64,000 nucleotides of DNA from Bacteroidaceae bacterium (GTDB taxonomy: Bacteria > Bacteroidota > Bacteroidia > Bacteroidales > Bacteroidaceae), in the NCBI GenBank assembly GCA_017960985.1, contig JAGCYD010000080.1, positions 1-64,000 of the forward strand. Direction: 5' to 3'. Positions 27,803 through 34,259 of this stretch are shown here, in pieces; position 1 is the stretch's first letter; the number at the start of each line of letters is the position of its first letter. The notes beneath the pieces are model-generated. The model was given only the letters and a program-made list of their open reading frames with translations. It searched no databases and was not told the origin of the DNA. Made by a program: the position numbers and the translations under genes.

Positions 27803-27967
27803 TCAAGTATCAATCTTATACTCCCCTCCTATCCATTCCACAAATGGTTCTTCTCCCTGAAGTCGGTGATGCGAGACATAGTGTCCCTCCTCATCCACTT
27901 CGACTACAGCCATATCTTCTTGGCTTCCATCGGGAAGAATAAGATGGTGATATCCTAATAGACGCAT
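27803..27967 (-). CDS. Small conserved-looking protein of 54 aa
   Basis: The minus-strand frame from the ATG at 27967 to TGA at 27803 encodes MRLLGYHHLILPDGSQEDMA followed by VVEVDEEGHYVSHHRL and EEPFVEWIGGEY. The pattern of an N-terminal basic strand, VVEV, a glycine turn, a Leu-Glu-Glu-Pro loop and E-W-(I/L)-G-G matches small Bacteroidetes proteins I have seen without a known function. It starts 37 bp after the DUF4296-like gene and is probably part of the ileS-dksA-lspA operon. Cytoplasmic, no signal peptide. Role unknown. Confidence 0.75.
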   Translation of the reverse strand: MRLLGYHHLILPDGSQEDMAVVEVDEEGHYVSHHRLQGEEPFVEWIGGEYKIDT

Positions 27968-28004
27968 ATTCTCCGTTAAGGTTTAATTTTTAGCCTTTAA
28001 CCTA

Positions 28005-28955
28005 TTATCGTTTTTTAGAGGGCAAAAAGACCTTACGCTTCTCTACCACATTGATTTTATGTTCCACCTGCTGGCTCGAACGGAATTCAACGGGCGACAA
28101 TCGCTCTCCTCGGCTCTGCTCCTGCTCTTGTTCTCTTGTCTCTGCAGCGATAGTATCCACAGGCTCAACATTTATCGTGTCTTCGGGAGCCACATGATAG
28201 CGTAGCAATACAGGCTTGTTGATGGCCCACAGGCGGAATGCCTCCTCTTTTTCTTCATTGAAGGAATAATAGAAAGTACAAGTAATCGACTTTATATCAG
28301 CATCCCTTGTCACCTTATTCTTGGGGATATCAAGCGTAACATCATAATCCCCGTTCAGCATCGTCGTGGCAGCCACTACCGAGTCATTGTCATACTTTAC
28401 CTGCATCAGCACATACGCCTCGCGTTGTCCGTCTTGCGAGATAAAACGATTCGTGCAACGGAACTTGAAATAATCACCCCGATGGAAAGCCGTATCTGCT
28501 GGTATGACTAAGGAATACAGATTCTCCTCTCGATTCCCATGCAAGAAGAGCATATCCCTACCCTGCCAGATATTAGCGGTATCACCTTCTGCCGTATATT
28601 GTCGGTACAAATCCTCTTCAGGAATATTCAGTCCTGCTTTGTTAGATTCGCGCTCCATTCTTGCTTCAATATGCTTGTAGATATCCTCGAGATACGACAT
28701 GTGTCCCATATACCAGACCATCGAAGAGTCAAATTCTGCCTCTGTCACATGGTATTTCTCAAACACCTTCTGCACATACAGGTATCGGTTCTTCTCCATA
28801 TCTCCACCCTTAGCCTCAGCCATACCCTGTGCCATGTGATAGTCATAGAGGATGCGCTCCATCTTCCGTTCTGAGATAATATCCGATGGAACTTCCACCG
28901 AACAGGAAGCCAGCAATAAAAGGGGGAAAAGATATAAGAATGTCCTATGCTTCAT
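28005..28955 (-). CDS. DUF4296-like lipoprotein
   Basis: The 316-aa product starts MKHRTFLYLFPLLLLASCS, a lipoprotein signal with lipobox LASC. The next 100 residues (SERKMERILYDYHMAQGMAEA ... KYHVTEAEFDSSMVWYM) are the helical region I know as DUF4296, which occurs just after lspA in many Bacteroidetes. The C-terminal two thirds are beta-rich and end in a basic tail (VVEKRKVFLPSKKR). The start at 28955 lies inside the lspA 3' end (11-bp overlap). Upstream ATG at 28982 would precede the signal peptide by nine residues and is less likely. Function unknown. Confidence 0.85.
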   Translation of the reverse strand: MKHRTFLYLFPLLLLASCSVEVPSDIISERKMERILYDYHMAQGMAEAKGGDMEKNRYLYVQKVFEKYHVTEAEFDSSMVWYMGHMSYLEDIYKHIEARMERESNKAGLNIPEEDLYRQYTAEGDTANIWQGRDMLFLHGNREENLYSLVIPADTAFHRGDYFKFRCTNRFISQDGQREAYVLMQVKYDNDSVVAATTMLNGDYDVTLDIPKNKVTRDADIKSITCTFYYSFNEEKEEAFRLWAINKPVLLRYHVAPEDTINVEPVDTIAAETREQEQEQSRGERLSPVEFRSSQQVEHKINVVEKRKVFLPSKKR

Positions 28956-29601
28956 CGCTCCCGTCATTCCCTTCTGCTCCATAAAGCCTATTCCGATGGA
29001 ACAATATAATCGCTATAATGCCACTGGTAATGGCTGCGTCGGCGAAATTGAATACAGGGCTGAAGAATACAAAATGGTCACCTCCGACAAAGGGTAGCCA
29101 CCGCGGCCAGTTCCACTCTACCAAGGGGAAGTAGAACATATCCACCACTTTGCCGAGAAACAAGGTACTATATCCCGTTCCAAACGGGACGAACTCAGCA
29201 TGTAGGGGCATTGGAGGGTTATTGAACACCATCCCGTAGAATACGCAATCAATAATATTGCCTGCCGCACCAGCCACAACAAGCGTTAGGCAGATAAGGT
29301 AACCCCAAGTGATACCGCGACGGATATGTCGGGCTATAAACCACACAATAGCCACCACCAGAACGATACGGCACAAGGTAAGCAAGTACTTGTCAAAAAA
29401 GTCCCAGCCAAATGCCATACCGTTGTTTTCGATAAAGTTCAGGTAGAACCAGTCCGTTACTCGAATAGACTCGTGTAGATACATGCCTGTCTTAACGGCA
29501 ATTTTTATACACTGGTCTATCACGACAATACCCACAAAAAGCATTATCGCAACAATCGTCTGGTATTTAGCCTTACTCACCTCTCGCTTCTCGTTTCTCA
29601 C
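28945..29601 (-). CDS. lspA: Lipoprotein signal peptidase
   Basis: This inner-membrane aspartyl protease cleaves lipoprotein signal peptides before the lipid-modified Cys. The 218-aa protein has four hydrophobic segments and the catalytic aspartates in GAAGNIIDC and FNFADAAI, plus the LNFIENNGMAFG motif. Longer than the E. coli enzyme, as usual in Bacteroidetes. The first codons are unusual: no ATG is available, and the GTG candidates at 29601 and 29580 lie inside a heptamer repeat, which encodes MRNEKREVSKAK. The gene ends in TAG. It is followed by a lipoprotein gene. Confidence 0.9.
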   Translation of the reverse strand: MRNEKREVSKAKYQTIVAIMLFVGIVVIDQCIKIAVKTGMYLHESIRVTDWFYLNFIENNGMAFGWDFFDKYLLTLCRIVLVVAIVWFIARHIRRGITWGYLICLTLVVAGAAGNIIDCVFYGMVFNNPPMPLHAEFVPFGTGYSTLFLGKVVDMFYFPLVEWNWPRWLPFVGGDHFVFFSPVFNFADAAITSGIIAIILFHRNRLYGAEGNDGSDEA

Positions 29602-29604
29602 CTC
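29574..29604. repeat. Heptamer array at the lspA start
   Basis: Plus-strand 7-bp words CTCACCT, CTCGCTT, CTCGTTT, CTCACCT and CTCGCTT in direct succession. They overlap the possible start codons of lspA, so the array contributes the N-terminal residues. Confidence 0.75.
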
Positions 29605-29609
29605 TCGCT

Positions 29610-29641
29610 TCCCTCCCCCTTAGGGGGAGGACAGGAGGGGG
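29610..29641 (-). repeat. CCCTCCCC/GGGGAGGG palindromic element, copy 3
   Basis: CCCTCCCCCTTAGGGGGAGG plus the G-rich tail, exactly filling the space between the dksA-like stop (29642) and the heptamer array. Confidence 0.8.
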
Positions 29642-30016
29642 TTACTTCCTATTCTGCTTTGCCTCGATACTCAATGTAGCATGAGGCACAGCACGCAGGC
29701 GTTCCTTAGGTATCAGTTTTCCCGTTTCACGGCAAATACCATAGGTTTTGTTCTCTATGCGAAGCAATGCAGCCTGCAAACCCTGTATGAACTTCTGCGA
29801 ACGGGCGGCAAGTTGAATCAACTGTGCCTTACTTTGCGCCTCACTACCCTCTTCCAAAGCATGAAAGGTTGGCGAAGTATCATCCACTCCATTCTCGTTG
29901 CCTTTCGACAACTCGTCCATTACTTTCTTGTAATCCCTTTTGGTAAGTTCCAACTTCTCTAAAATAATCTGGCGGAACTCTTCCAGTTCTTCGTCCGTGT
30001 ATCGTGTCTTTTCCAT
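29642..30016 (-). CDS. TraR/DksA-family protein with incomplete zinc finger
   Basis: The 124-aa product has the DksA-type N-terminal coiled coil (TDEELEEFRQIILEKLELTKRD). The region of the zinc finger then reads YGICRETGKLIPKERLRAVP. Only one cysteine remains of the usual four, as in other Bacteroidetes members I know. DksA binds the RNA polymerase secondary channel and works with ppGpp; whether this one does is inference. It sits between ileS and lspA, a gene order typical of Bacteroidetes. Confidence 0.88.
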   Translation of the reverse strand: MEKTRYTDEELEEFRQIILEKLELTKRDYKKVMDELSKGNENGVDDTSPTFHALEEGSEAQSKAQLIQLAARSQKFIQGLQAALLRIENKTYGICRETGKLIPKERLRAVPHATLSIEAKQNRK

Positions 30017-30035
30017 AGTTCTTCAATCGTCTTTT

Positions 30036-30099
30036 TAACTCCTCGACCAAAGGTCGTTAACTCCTTGGCCGAAGGCCATTAACTTCCTTTTAACTTCTC
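30036..30099. repeat. Array E: 22-bp units (TAACTCCT..GACC..GGTC)
   Basis: Two full units at 30036 and 30058 and a degenerate third at 30080. Each has TAACTCCT followed by a short hairpin (GACC-AAA-GGTC or GGCC-GAA-GGCC). The array occupies most of the ileS-dksA spacer. Confidence 0.75.
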
Positions 30100-30108
30100 T
30101 TTTTATGT

Positions 30109-33100
30109 TTATCGTTTTATGTTAATGTTCACTTTATATTCTTCAAAGTCAAGTTCTGTAGCATCGGCCACGGTCTCTGCCAGTGTGATACCATTGGCAA
30201 GCACTTGTGCACAAATATACTCACGGAACATCTCTACAGCCTTATCGGTCTGCGGGGTATGCTGCAAGGTGATGTCTATGCGGTCTGTAATTTCGAAACC
30301 ACTCTCCTTACGCAAGTTCTGGATACGCTTCACCAGTTCGCGAGCCACACCCTCATTCTTCAACTCGTCGGTAACCATAATGTCAAGAGCCACCGTCAGC
30401 GAGCCTTCGTTAGCTACAGTCCAGCCAGGGATATCCTCGCTATAGATTTCCACATCCTCGGCCTCGATACATACTGGCTGACCTTCCACAGTCAAATCTA
30501 ATCGACCCTGGCGTTCTAGTTCGGCAATCTGTTCCTGTGTCATGCCTATCACGGCTTCATTGACACTCTTCATCAGTTTACCAAACTTCTTTCCCATGGT
30601 ACGGAAGTTACACTTCACCTTCTTCACCAAGATGCCACTGCCTTCCACAAACTCCAGTTCCTTCACATTCACCTCGTCCAGAATCAGTTGTTTCATAGCC
30701 TCGATGCGTTGCTGTTGGTCGGTATCGATAGCTGGGATGGCTATCTTCTGCAGAGGTTGACGCACGATGATTTGCTCTTTCTTTCTCAGCGAAAGCACCA
30801 TCGAGGTGATTTGCTGTGCCAACTTCATACGGTTCTCCTGTTCTTTGTCAATCTTGGCATCATCGGCAACGGGGAAACTGCTTAGATGTACACTCTCGCT
30901 ATCACCCTTACCCGTAGCCTGTGTCAGGTCACGATACAAACGGTCAGAATAGTAAGGAGCAATAGGCGCCATCAGTTTAGCCACCGTCACCAAACAAGTA
31001 TATAAGGTCTGATAGGCAGACAATTTATCAATACTCATGGCCGAGCCCCAGAAGCGTTTACGGCTCAGACGCACGAACCAGTTGCTGACATTATCCACCA
31101 CAAAACTCTGTATTAGACGACCTGCCTTTGTCGGTTCATAGTCTTCATAGCAGTTATCAACCTCACGCACCAGTGTATTCAATTCGCTCAGTATCCAACG
31201 GTCCATTTCGGGACGCTGAGCCATAGGCACATCGGCCTCTTCGTAGCACCAGCCGTCCACATTGGCGTACATGGTCAGGAACGAATAGGTCTGGAACAGT
31301 TTACCAAAGAAAGTACGCGATACTTCCTTCACACCTTCCTCGTCAAACTTCAGGTTGTCCCACGGCTGCGAATTGGTTATCATGTACCAGCGAACGGCAT
31401 CCGAGCCGTATGCCTCGATAGCGCCAAAAGGATCTACGGCATTACCTAGACGCTTAGACATCTTCATTCCGTTCTTGTCTAGCACCAGTCCATTGGAGAT
31501 TACGGCCTTATACGCTACCGAGTCAAACACCATTGTTGCAATGGCATGCAGCGTAAAGAACCATCCGCGTGTCTGGTCAACACCTTCAGCGATAAAGTCG
31601 GCAGGGAAGGCCGAAGGCAGTTCACAGTTCACAGTGCATAGCTCAGAGTTATTTGCACTTTGCATTTCAAACTGTGCGCTCGGCTCTGCCAAGAACTGTG
31701 AACTGTGAACTGTTCCATTTTCAAACGGAAAATGGAACTGTGCATACGGCATGGCACCCGAATCAAACCATACATCAATCAGGTCCAGTTCGCGCTTCAG
31801 CACGGCACCACTCTTGCCTACCAACCAAATCTGGTCTACATAGGGGCGGTGCAGGTCTATCTTGTCGTAGTTCTCCTGACGCATATCGCCTGGCACGAAG
31901 CCACGCTCCTTCAGTGGATTGCTGGGCATAATACCGGCAGCCACCGATTTCTCTATTTCGTTGTAAAGTTCCTCAACCGAACCGATACAAATTTCTTCCT
32001 TCGTCTCACGGTTACGCCAGATAGGCAACGGCGTACCCCAATAGCGGCTACGGCTCAGGTTCCAATCGTTCAGGTTCTCCAGCCACTTGCCAAAACGACC
32101 CGTACCTGTCGATTCCGGCTTCCAGTTGATTGCCTTGTTCAGTTCTATCATGCGGTCCTTGGCAGCCGTCGAACGGATAAACCACGAATCAAGGGGATAG
32201 TACAGCACAGGCTTGTCCGTACGCCAGCAGTGAGGATAGTTATGCACATGCTTCTCTATCTTGAAAGCCGTGCCCTCCTGTTTCATCTCCATGCACAGCA
32301 CGATGTTCAGGTCCTCGGTCTTGGCTAGTTCCTTCTCGTCCATACCAGCATATTTCGGATCGTAGGCATTCTTCACAAAGTCACCGCTATGCTTCCAATA
32401 ACTATCGCGCACGCAGAGTTTCACAAACTCCTCGTCCATATCGTCCTTCACGAAATACTTACCCGTGAAGTCCACCATCGGACGCGTATCACCTGCCTTG
32501 TCGATAAAAAACAGACTGGGAATACCCGCATCCTTGGCCACCTTGGCATCGTCAGCACCAAAGGTGGGTGCAATATGTACGATACCCGTACCATCTTCCG
32601 TCGTTACATAGTCGCCAGGGATAACACGGAAAGCCTCCTTCTCCTTGTCCACCACTTTGCCATTCTCCAGTGCACAGGGCTTCACCCAAGGGAAGAGTTG
32701 TTCATACTTCAGACCTATCAGGTCTTCCCCCTTGCCCTTCCATACAATTTCAGGACCTTCTCCCTCTCCTTGGGAGAGGGTTGGGGTGAGGTCAGGGAAA
32801 TAGACGTTCTTGCGTGCCTCGGCCAGGATGTAAATAGCCTCTTCTTTTGTGTAAGGGTTCTGTCCCTTCACGGCCACATAGTCAATCTTCGGTCCTACAC
32901 ATAGCGCCGTATTCGATGGCAGTGTCCAAGGAGTGGTTGTCCATGCCAAAATATAAACAGGCAGATTCCCCTCATTGTGAACTGAGAACTGAGAACTGTG
33001 AACTGAGAATTGTGCCGTCACAGTCGTATCCTTCACATCACGGTAGCACCCGGGTTGGTTCAGTTCATGACTTGACAAGCCCGTACCTGCGGCAGGCGAA

Positions 33101-33648
33101 TATGGCTGGATGGTATAACCCTTATACAACAAGTTCTTTTTATAGAGTTGTTTCAGCAACCACCACAGCGTTTCGATGTACTTATTGTCGTAGGTGATAT
33201 AAGGATGTTCCATATCCACCCAATAGCCCATCTTATGGCTCAGATCCTCCCACTCGTTGGTGTACATCATCACATTCTCGCGGCACTTCCGGTTATAGTC
33301 CTCGATGCTGATGGATTTTCCGATATCCTCCTTTGTGATACCCAGCTCCTTCTCCACGCCTAATTCCACAGGCAGTCCGTGTGTATCCCATCCTGCCTTG
33401 CGGTTCACCTGATACCCTTTCATCGTCTTGAAACGGCAGAAAGTGTCCTTTATTGAGCGAGCCAGCACATGGTGTATTCCCGGATGTCCGTTAGCCGATG
33501 GTGGACCTTCAAAGAATATAAATGAGGAACATCCCTCACGCTCCGTCACGCTACGGTGGAACAAATCCTCATCGTCCCACTGTTGCAGCACCTCCTTATT
33601 CACCTCCGAGAGGTTCAGTCGGTTGCGTTCTGCGAATTTCTTTGCCAT
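30109..33648 (-). CDS. ileS: Isoleucyl-tRNA synthetase carrying three in-frame repeat insertions
   Basis: It charges tRNA-Ile and edits valine. The 1179-aa product starts MAKKFAERNRLNLSEV. It has the HIGH-type motif HPGIHH (residues 55-60), the CP1 editing domain (LAWTTTPWTLPSNTAL near 230) and KMSKR at Lys729, and ends in an anticodon-binding region typical of the long IleRS type. An upstream ATG at 33687 is excluded because the promoter -7 element lies between it and 33648. Three segments look foreign: residues about 212-225 (AQFSVHSSQFSVH), 285-298 (LTPTLSQGEGEG) and 646-676 (TVHSSQFLAEPSAQF ... NCEL). They are encoded by the same repeats found between genes. All keep the frame. It is the first gene of the dksA-lspA operon. 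Confidence 0.95.
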   Translation of the reverse strand: MAKKFAERNRLNLSEVNKEVLQQWDDEDLFHRSVTEREGCSSFIFFEGPPSANGHPGIHHVLARSIKDTFCRFKTMKGYQVNRKAGWDTHGLPVELGVEKELGITKEDIGKSISIEDYNRKCRENVMMYTNEWEDLSHKMGYWVDMEHPYITYDNKYIETLWWLLKQLYKKNLLYKGYTIQPYSPAAGTGLSSHELNQPGCYRDVKDTTVTAQFSVHSSQFSVHNEGNLPVYILAWTTTPWTLPSNTALCVGPKIDYVAVKGQNPYTKEEAIYILAEARKNVYFPDLTPTLSQGEGEGPEIVWKGKGEDLIGLKYEQLFPWVKPCALENGKVVDKEKEAFRVIPGDYVTTEDGTGIVHIAPTFGADDAKVAKDAGIPSLFFIDKAGDTRPMVDFTGKYFVKDDMDEEFVKLCVRDSYWKHSGDFVKNAYDPKYAGMDEKELAKTEDLNIVLCMEMKQEGTAFKIEKHVHNYPHCWRTDKPVLYYPLDSWFIRSTAAKDRMIELNKAINWKPESTGTGRFGKWLENLNDWNLSRSRYWGTPLPIWRNRETKEEICIGSVEELYNEIEKSVAAGIMPSNPLKERGFVPGDMRQENYDKIDLHRPYVDQIWLVGKSGAVLKRELDLIDVWFDSGAMPYAQFHFPFENGTVHSSQFLAEPSAQFEMQSANNSELCTVNCELPSAFPADFIAEGVDQTRGWFFTLHAIATMVFDSVAYKAVISNGLVLDKNGMKMSKRLGNAVDPFGAIEAYGSDAVRWYMITNSQPWDNLKFDEEGVKEVSRTFFGKLFQTYSFLTMYANVDGWCYEEADVPMAQRPEMDRWILSELNTLVREVDNCYEDYEPTKAGRLIQSFVVDNVSNWFVRLSRKRFWGSAMSIDKLSAYQTLYTCLVTVAKLMAPIAPYYSDRLYRDLTQATGKGDSESVHLSSFPVADDAKIDKEQENRMKLAQQITSMVLSLRKKEQIIVRQPLQKIAIPAIDTDQQQRIEAMKQLILDEVNVKELEFVEGSGILVKKVKCNFRTMGKKFGKLMKSVNEAVIGMTQEQIAELERQGRLDLTVEGQPVCIEAEDVEIYSEDIPGWTVANEGSLTVALDIMVTDELKNEGVARELVKRIQNLRKESGFEITDRIDITLQHTPQTDKAVEMFREYICAQVLANGITLAETVADATELDFEEYKVNINIKR
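31621..31713 (-). repeat. Composite heptamer/CTTGGC element inserted in ileS (copy 3)
   Basis: 93 bp (31 codons) made of 7-bp words (TTCACAG twice, TGCATAG, CTCAGAG, then GAACTGT three times at the other end) around CTCGGCTCTGCCAAG at 31679-31693. The ends are inverted copies of each other. It separates FPFEN from PSAFPADFIAEGVDQTRGW, which are normally close in IleRS. Confidence 0.85.
32757..32797 (+). repeat. CCCTCCCC/GGGGAGGG palindromic element in ileS, copy 4
   Basis: CCCTCTCCTTGGGAGAGGG plus the G-rich tail (TTGGGGTGAGG), read through on the minus strand as LTPTLSQGEGEG (residues about 285-298). Confidence 0.85.
32975..33013 (-). repeat. Heptamer array inserted in ileS
   Basis: 39 bp of 7-bp words (TGAACTG/AGAACTG variants), five to six units, read as AQFSVHSSQFSVH in the editing-domain region. 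Confidence 0.8.
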
Positions 33649-33660
33649 ATATATTATAAT

Positions 33661-33689
33661 TTTTGTGCCTCTAAAACAGAGGCACAAAA
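33661..33689. promoter_or_regulatory. Perfect 12-bp palindrome at the ileS start site
   Basis: TTTTGTGCCTCT and AGAGGCACAAAA with a 5-bp centre. The right arm overlaps the -7 element and the left arm lies downstream of the predicted start. It would therefore act as a DNA operator rather than as an RNA hairpin. Confidence 0.55.
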
Positions 33690-33716
33690 ATACAAAAAAA
33701 TGAGCACATAAACAAA
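33685..33716 (-). promoter_or_regulatory. Promoter of the ileS operon
   Basis: On the minus strand TTTG at 33716-33713, a 20-bp spacer and TATTTTTG at 33692-33685. Predicted start near 33678, leader about 30 nt. Confidence 0.7.
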
Positions 33717-33780
33717 CTATTAAACCCTTAAACTTTTATTCGTTTTGGTTTTCGCCTTCTCACTTGACCTATCGGTCTTC

Positions 33781-33854
33781 CTCACTTCTCACTTCTCACT
33801 TCTCACCTCTCACTTCTCACCTCTCACTTCGCACCTCTCACTTCTCACCTCACA
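33781..33854. repeat. Heptamer array CTCACTT, ten units
   Basis: Ten consecutive 7-bp units from 33781 to 33850. Six are exact CTCACTT, three are CTCACCT and one is CGCACCT. The T/C alternation at position 6 is partly regular. Confidence 0.9.
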
Positions 33855-33870
33855 CTAAATAAATAAGACT

Positions 33871-33944
33871 ACTGCCTTACAGCGATAAGGCACTTGCCTT
33901 ATGGCGATAAGGTAACTGCCTTATGACAATAAGGATACTTTCTT
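33871..33944. repeat. Array D: three 22-bp palindromic units (CCTTAT..ATAAGG)
   Basis: Units start at 33871, 33893 and 33915 and each contains CCTTAnnnCnATAAGG as a hairpin. The six-base linker differs between units. Confidence 0.85.
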
Positions 33945-33950
33945 GTTTTT

Positions 33951-33985
33951 CACCCCCTCCCTTAAAGGGAGGGCCGGGGTGGGTC
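33951..33985 (-). repeat. CCCTCCCC/GGGGAGGG palindromic element, copy 5
   Basis: CCCTCCCTTAAAGGGAGGG plus the G-rich tail GGGGTGGGTCC. Same layout and orientation as copy 3. Confidence 0.75.
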
Positions 33986-33992
33986 CTTCACT

Positions 33993-34024
33993 AAAAAAGG
34001 AGTCCCCGAAGGAACTCCTTTTTT
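33993..34024 (-). terminator. Intrinsic terminator of giant-protein cassette 1
   Basis: AAAAAAGGAGT and ACTCCTTTTTT with a 10-nt centre; it can act in both directions. It starts 2 bp after the stop codon of the 70-aa gene. Confidence 0.9.
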
Positions 34025-34025
34025 A

Positions 34026-34238
34026 TCACCACTCATCTCCCCATGGGTCAGGTACTGGCGTACCGCCACCACCTAAGTCACCTTCATCAAAATCAATTTC
34101 CTCTTTGACGCCCCATTCGAAACCAGGATCAGTAGGGTCCGTTGTCGCATTACTGATTCGGAGCATAACATCCTCTTCCGTGTCCAAAGACACGGCCTTA
34201 ACCCAGGGGGAAACATACATCTTTTTCATCTTATTCAT
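34026..34238 (-). CDS. Small acidic protein ending in WGDEW (cassette 1)
   Basis: The 70-aa protein begins MNKMKKMYVSPWVKAVSLDT. It has no signal peptide and becomes acidic and glycine-rich in its second half (EEIDFDEGDLGGGG), ending in PWGDEW. The start may be Met1, Met4 or Met7. It follows the giant gene by 21 bp and is followed within 2 bp by a terminator. A second protein of the same design (45006-45206) occupies the same place in the next cassette. The shared features are KxxYV(S/T)Pxxx(A)V near the N-terminus and a C-terminal W(D/G)(D/E)EW. Small Bacteroidetes proteins of this kind have no established function. Confidence 0.75.
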   Translation of the reverse strand: MNKMKKMYVSPWVKAVSLDTEEDVMLRISNATTDPTDPGFEWGVKEEIDFDEGDLGGGGTPVPDPWGDEW

Positions 34239-34259
34239 CGTCTTGTATTCCTCCTTTCG

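Larger units (their letters stand above)
33717..34025. other. Gene-free spacer composed of four different repeats
   Basis: From left to right: CTCACTT heptamers (33781-33854), array D of 22 bp (33871-33944), CCCTCCC palindromic element copy 5 (33951-33985) and a terminator (33993-34024). I see no gene. Confidence 0.8.

Noticed and set aside
33661..33689. T-box riboswitch before ileS
   Set aside because: The leader is only about 30 nt and has no specifier loop or antiterminator.
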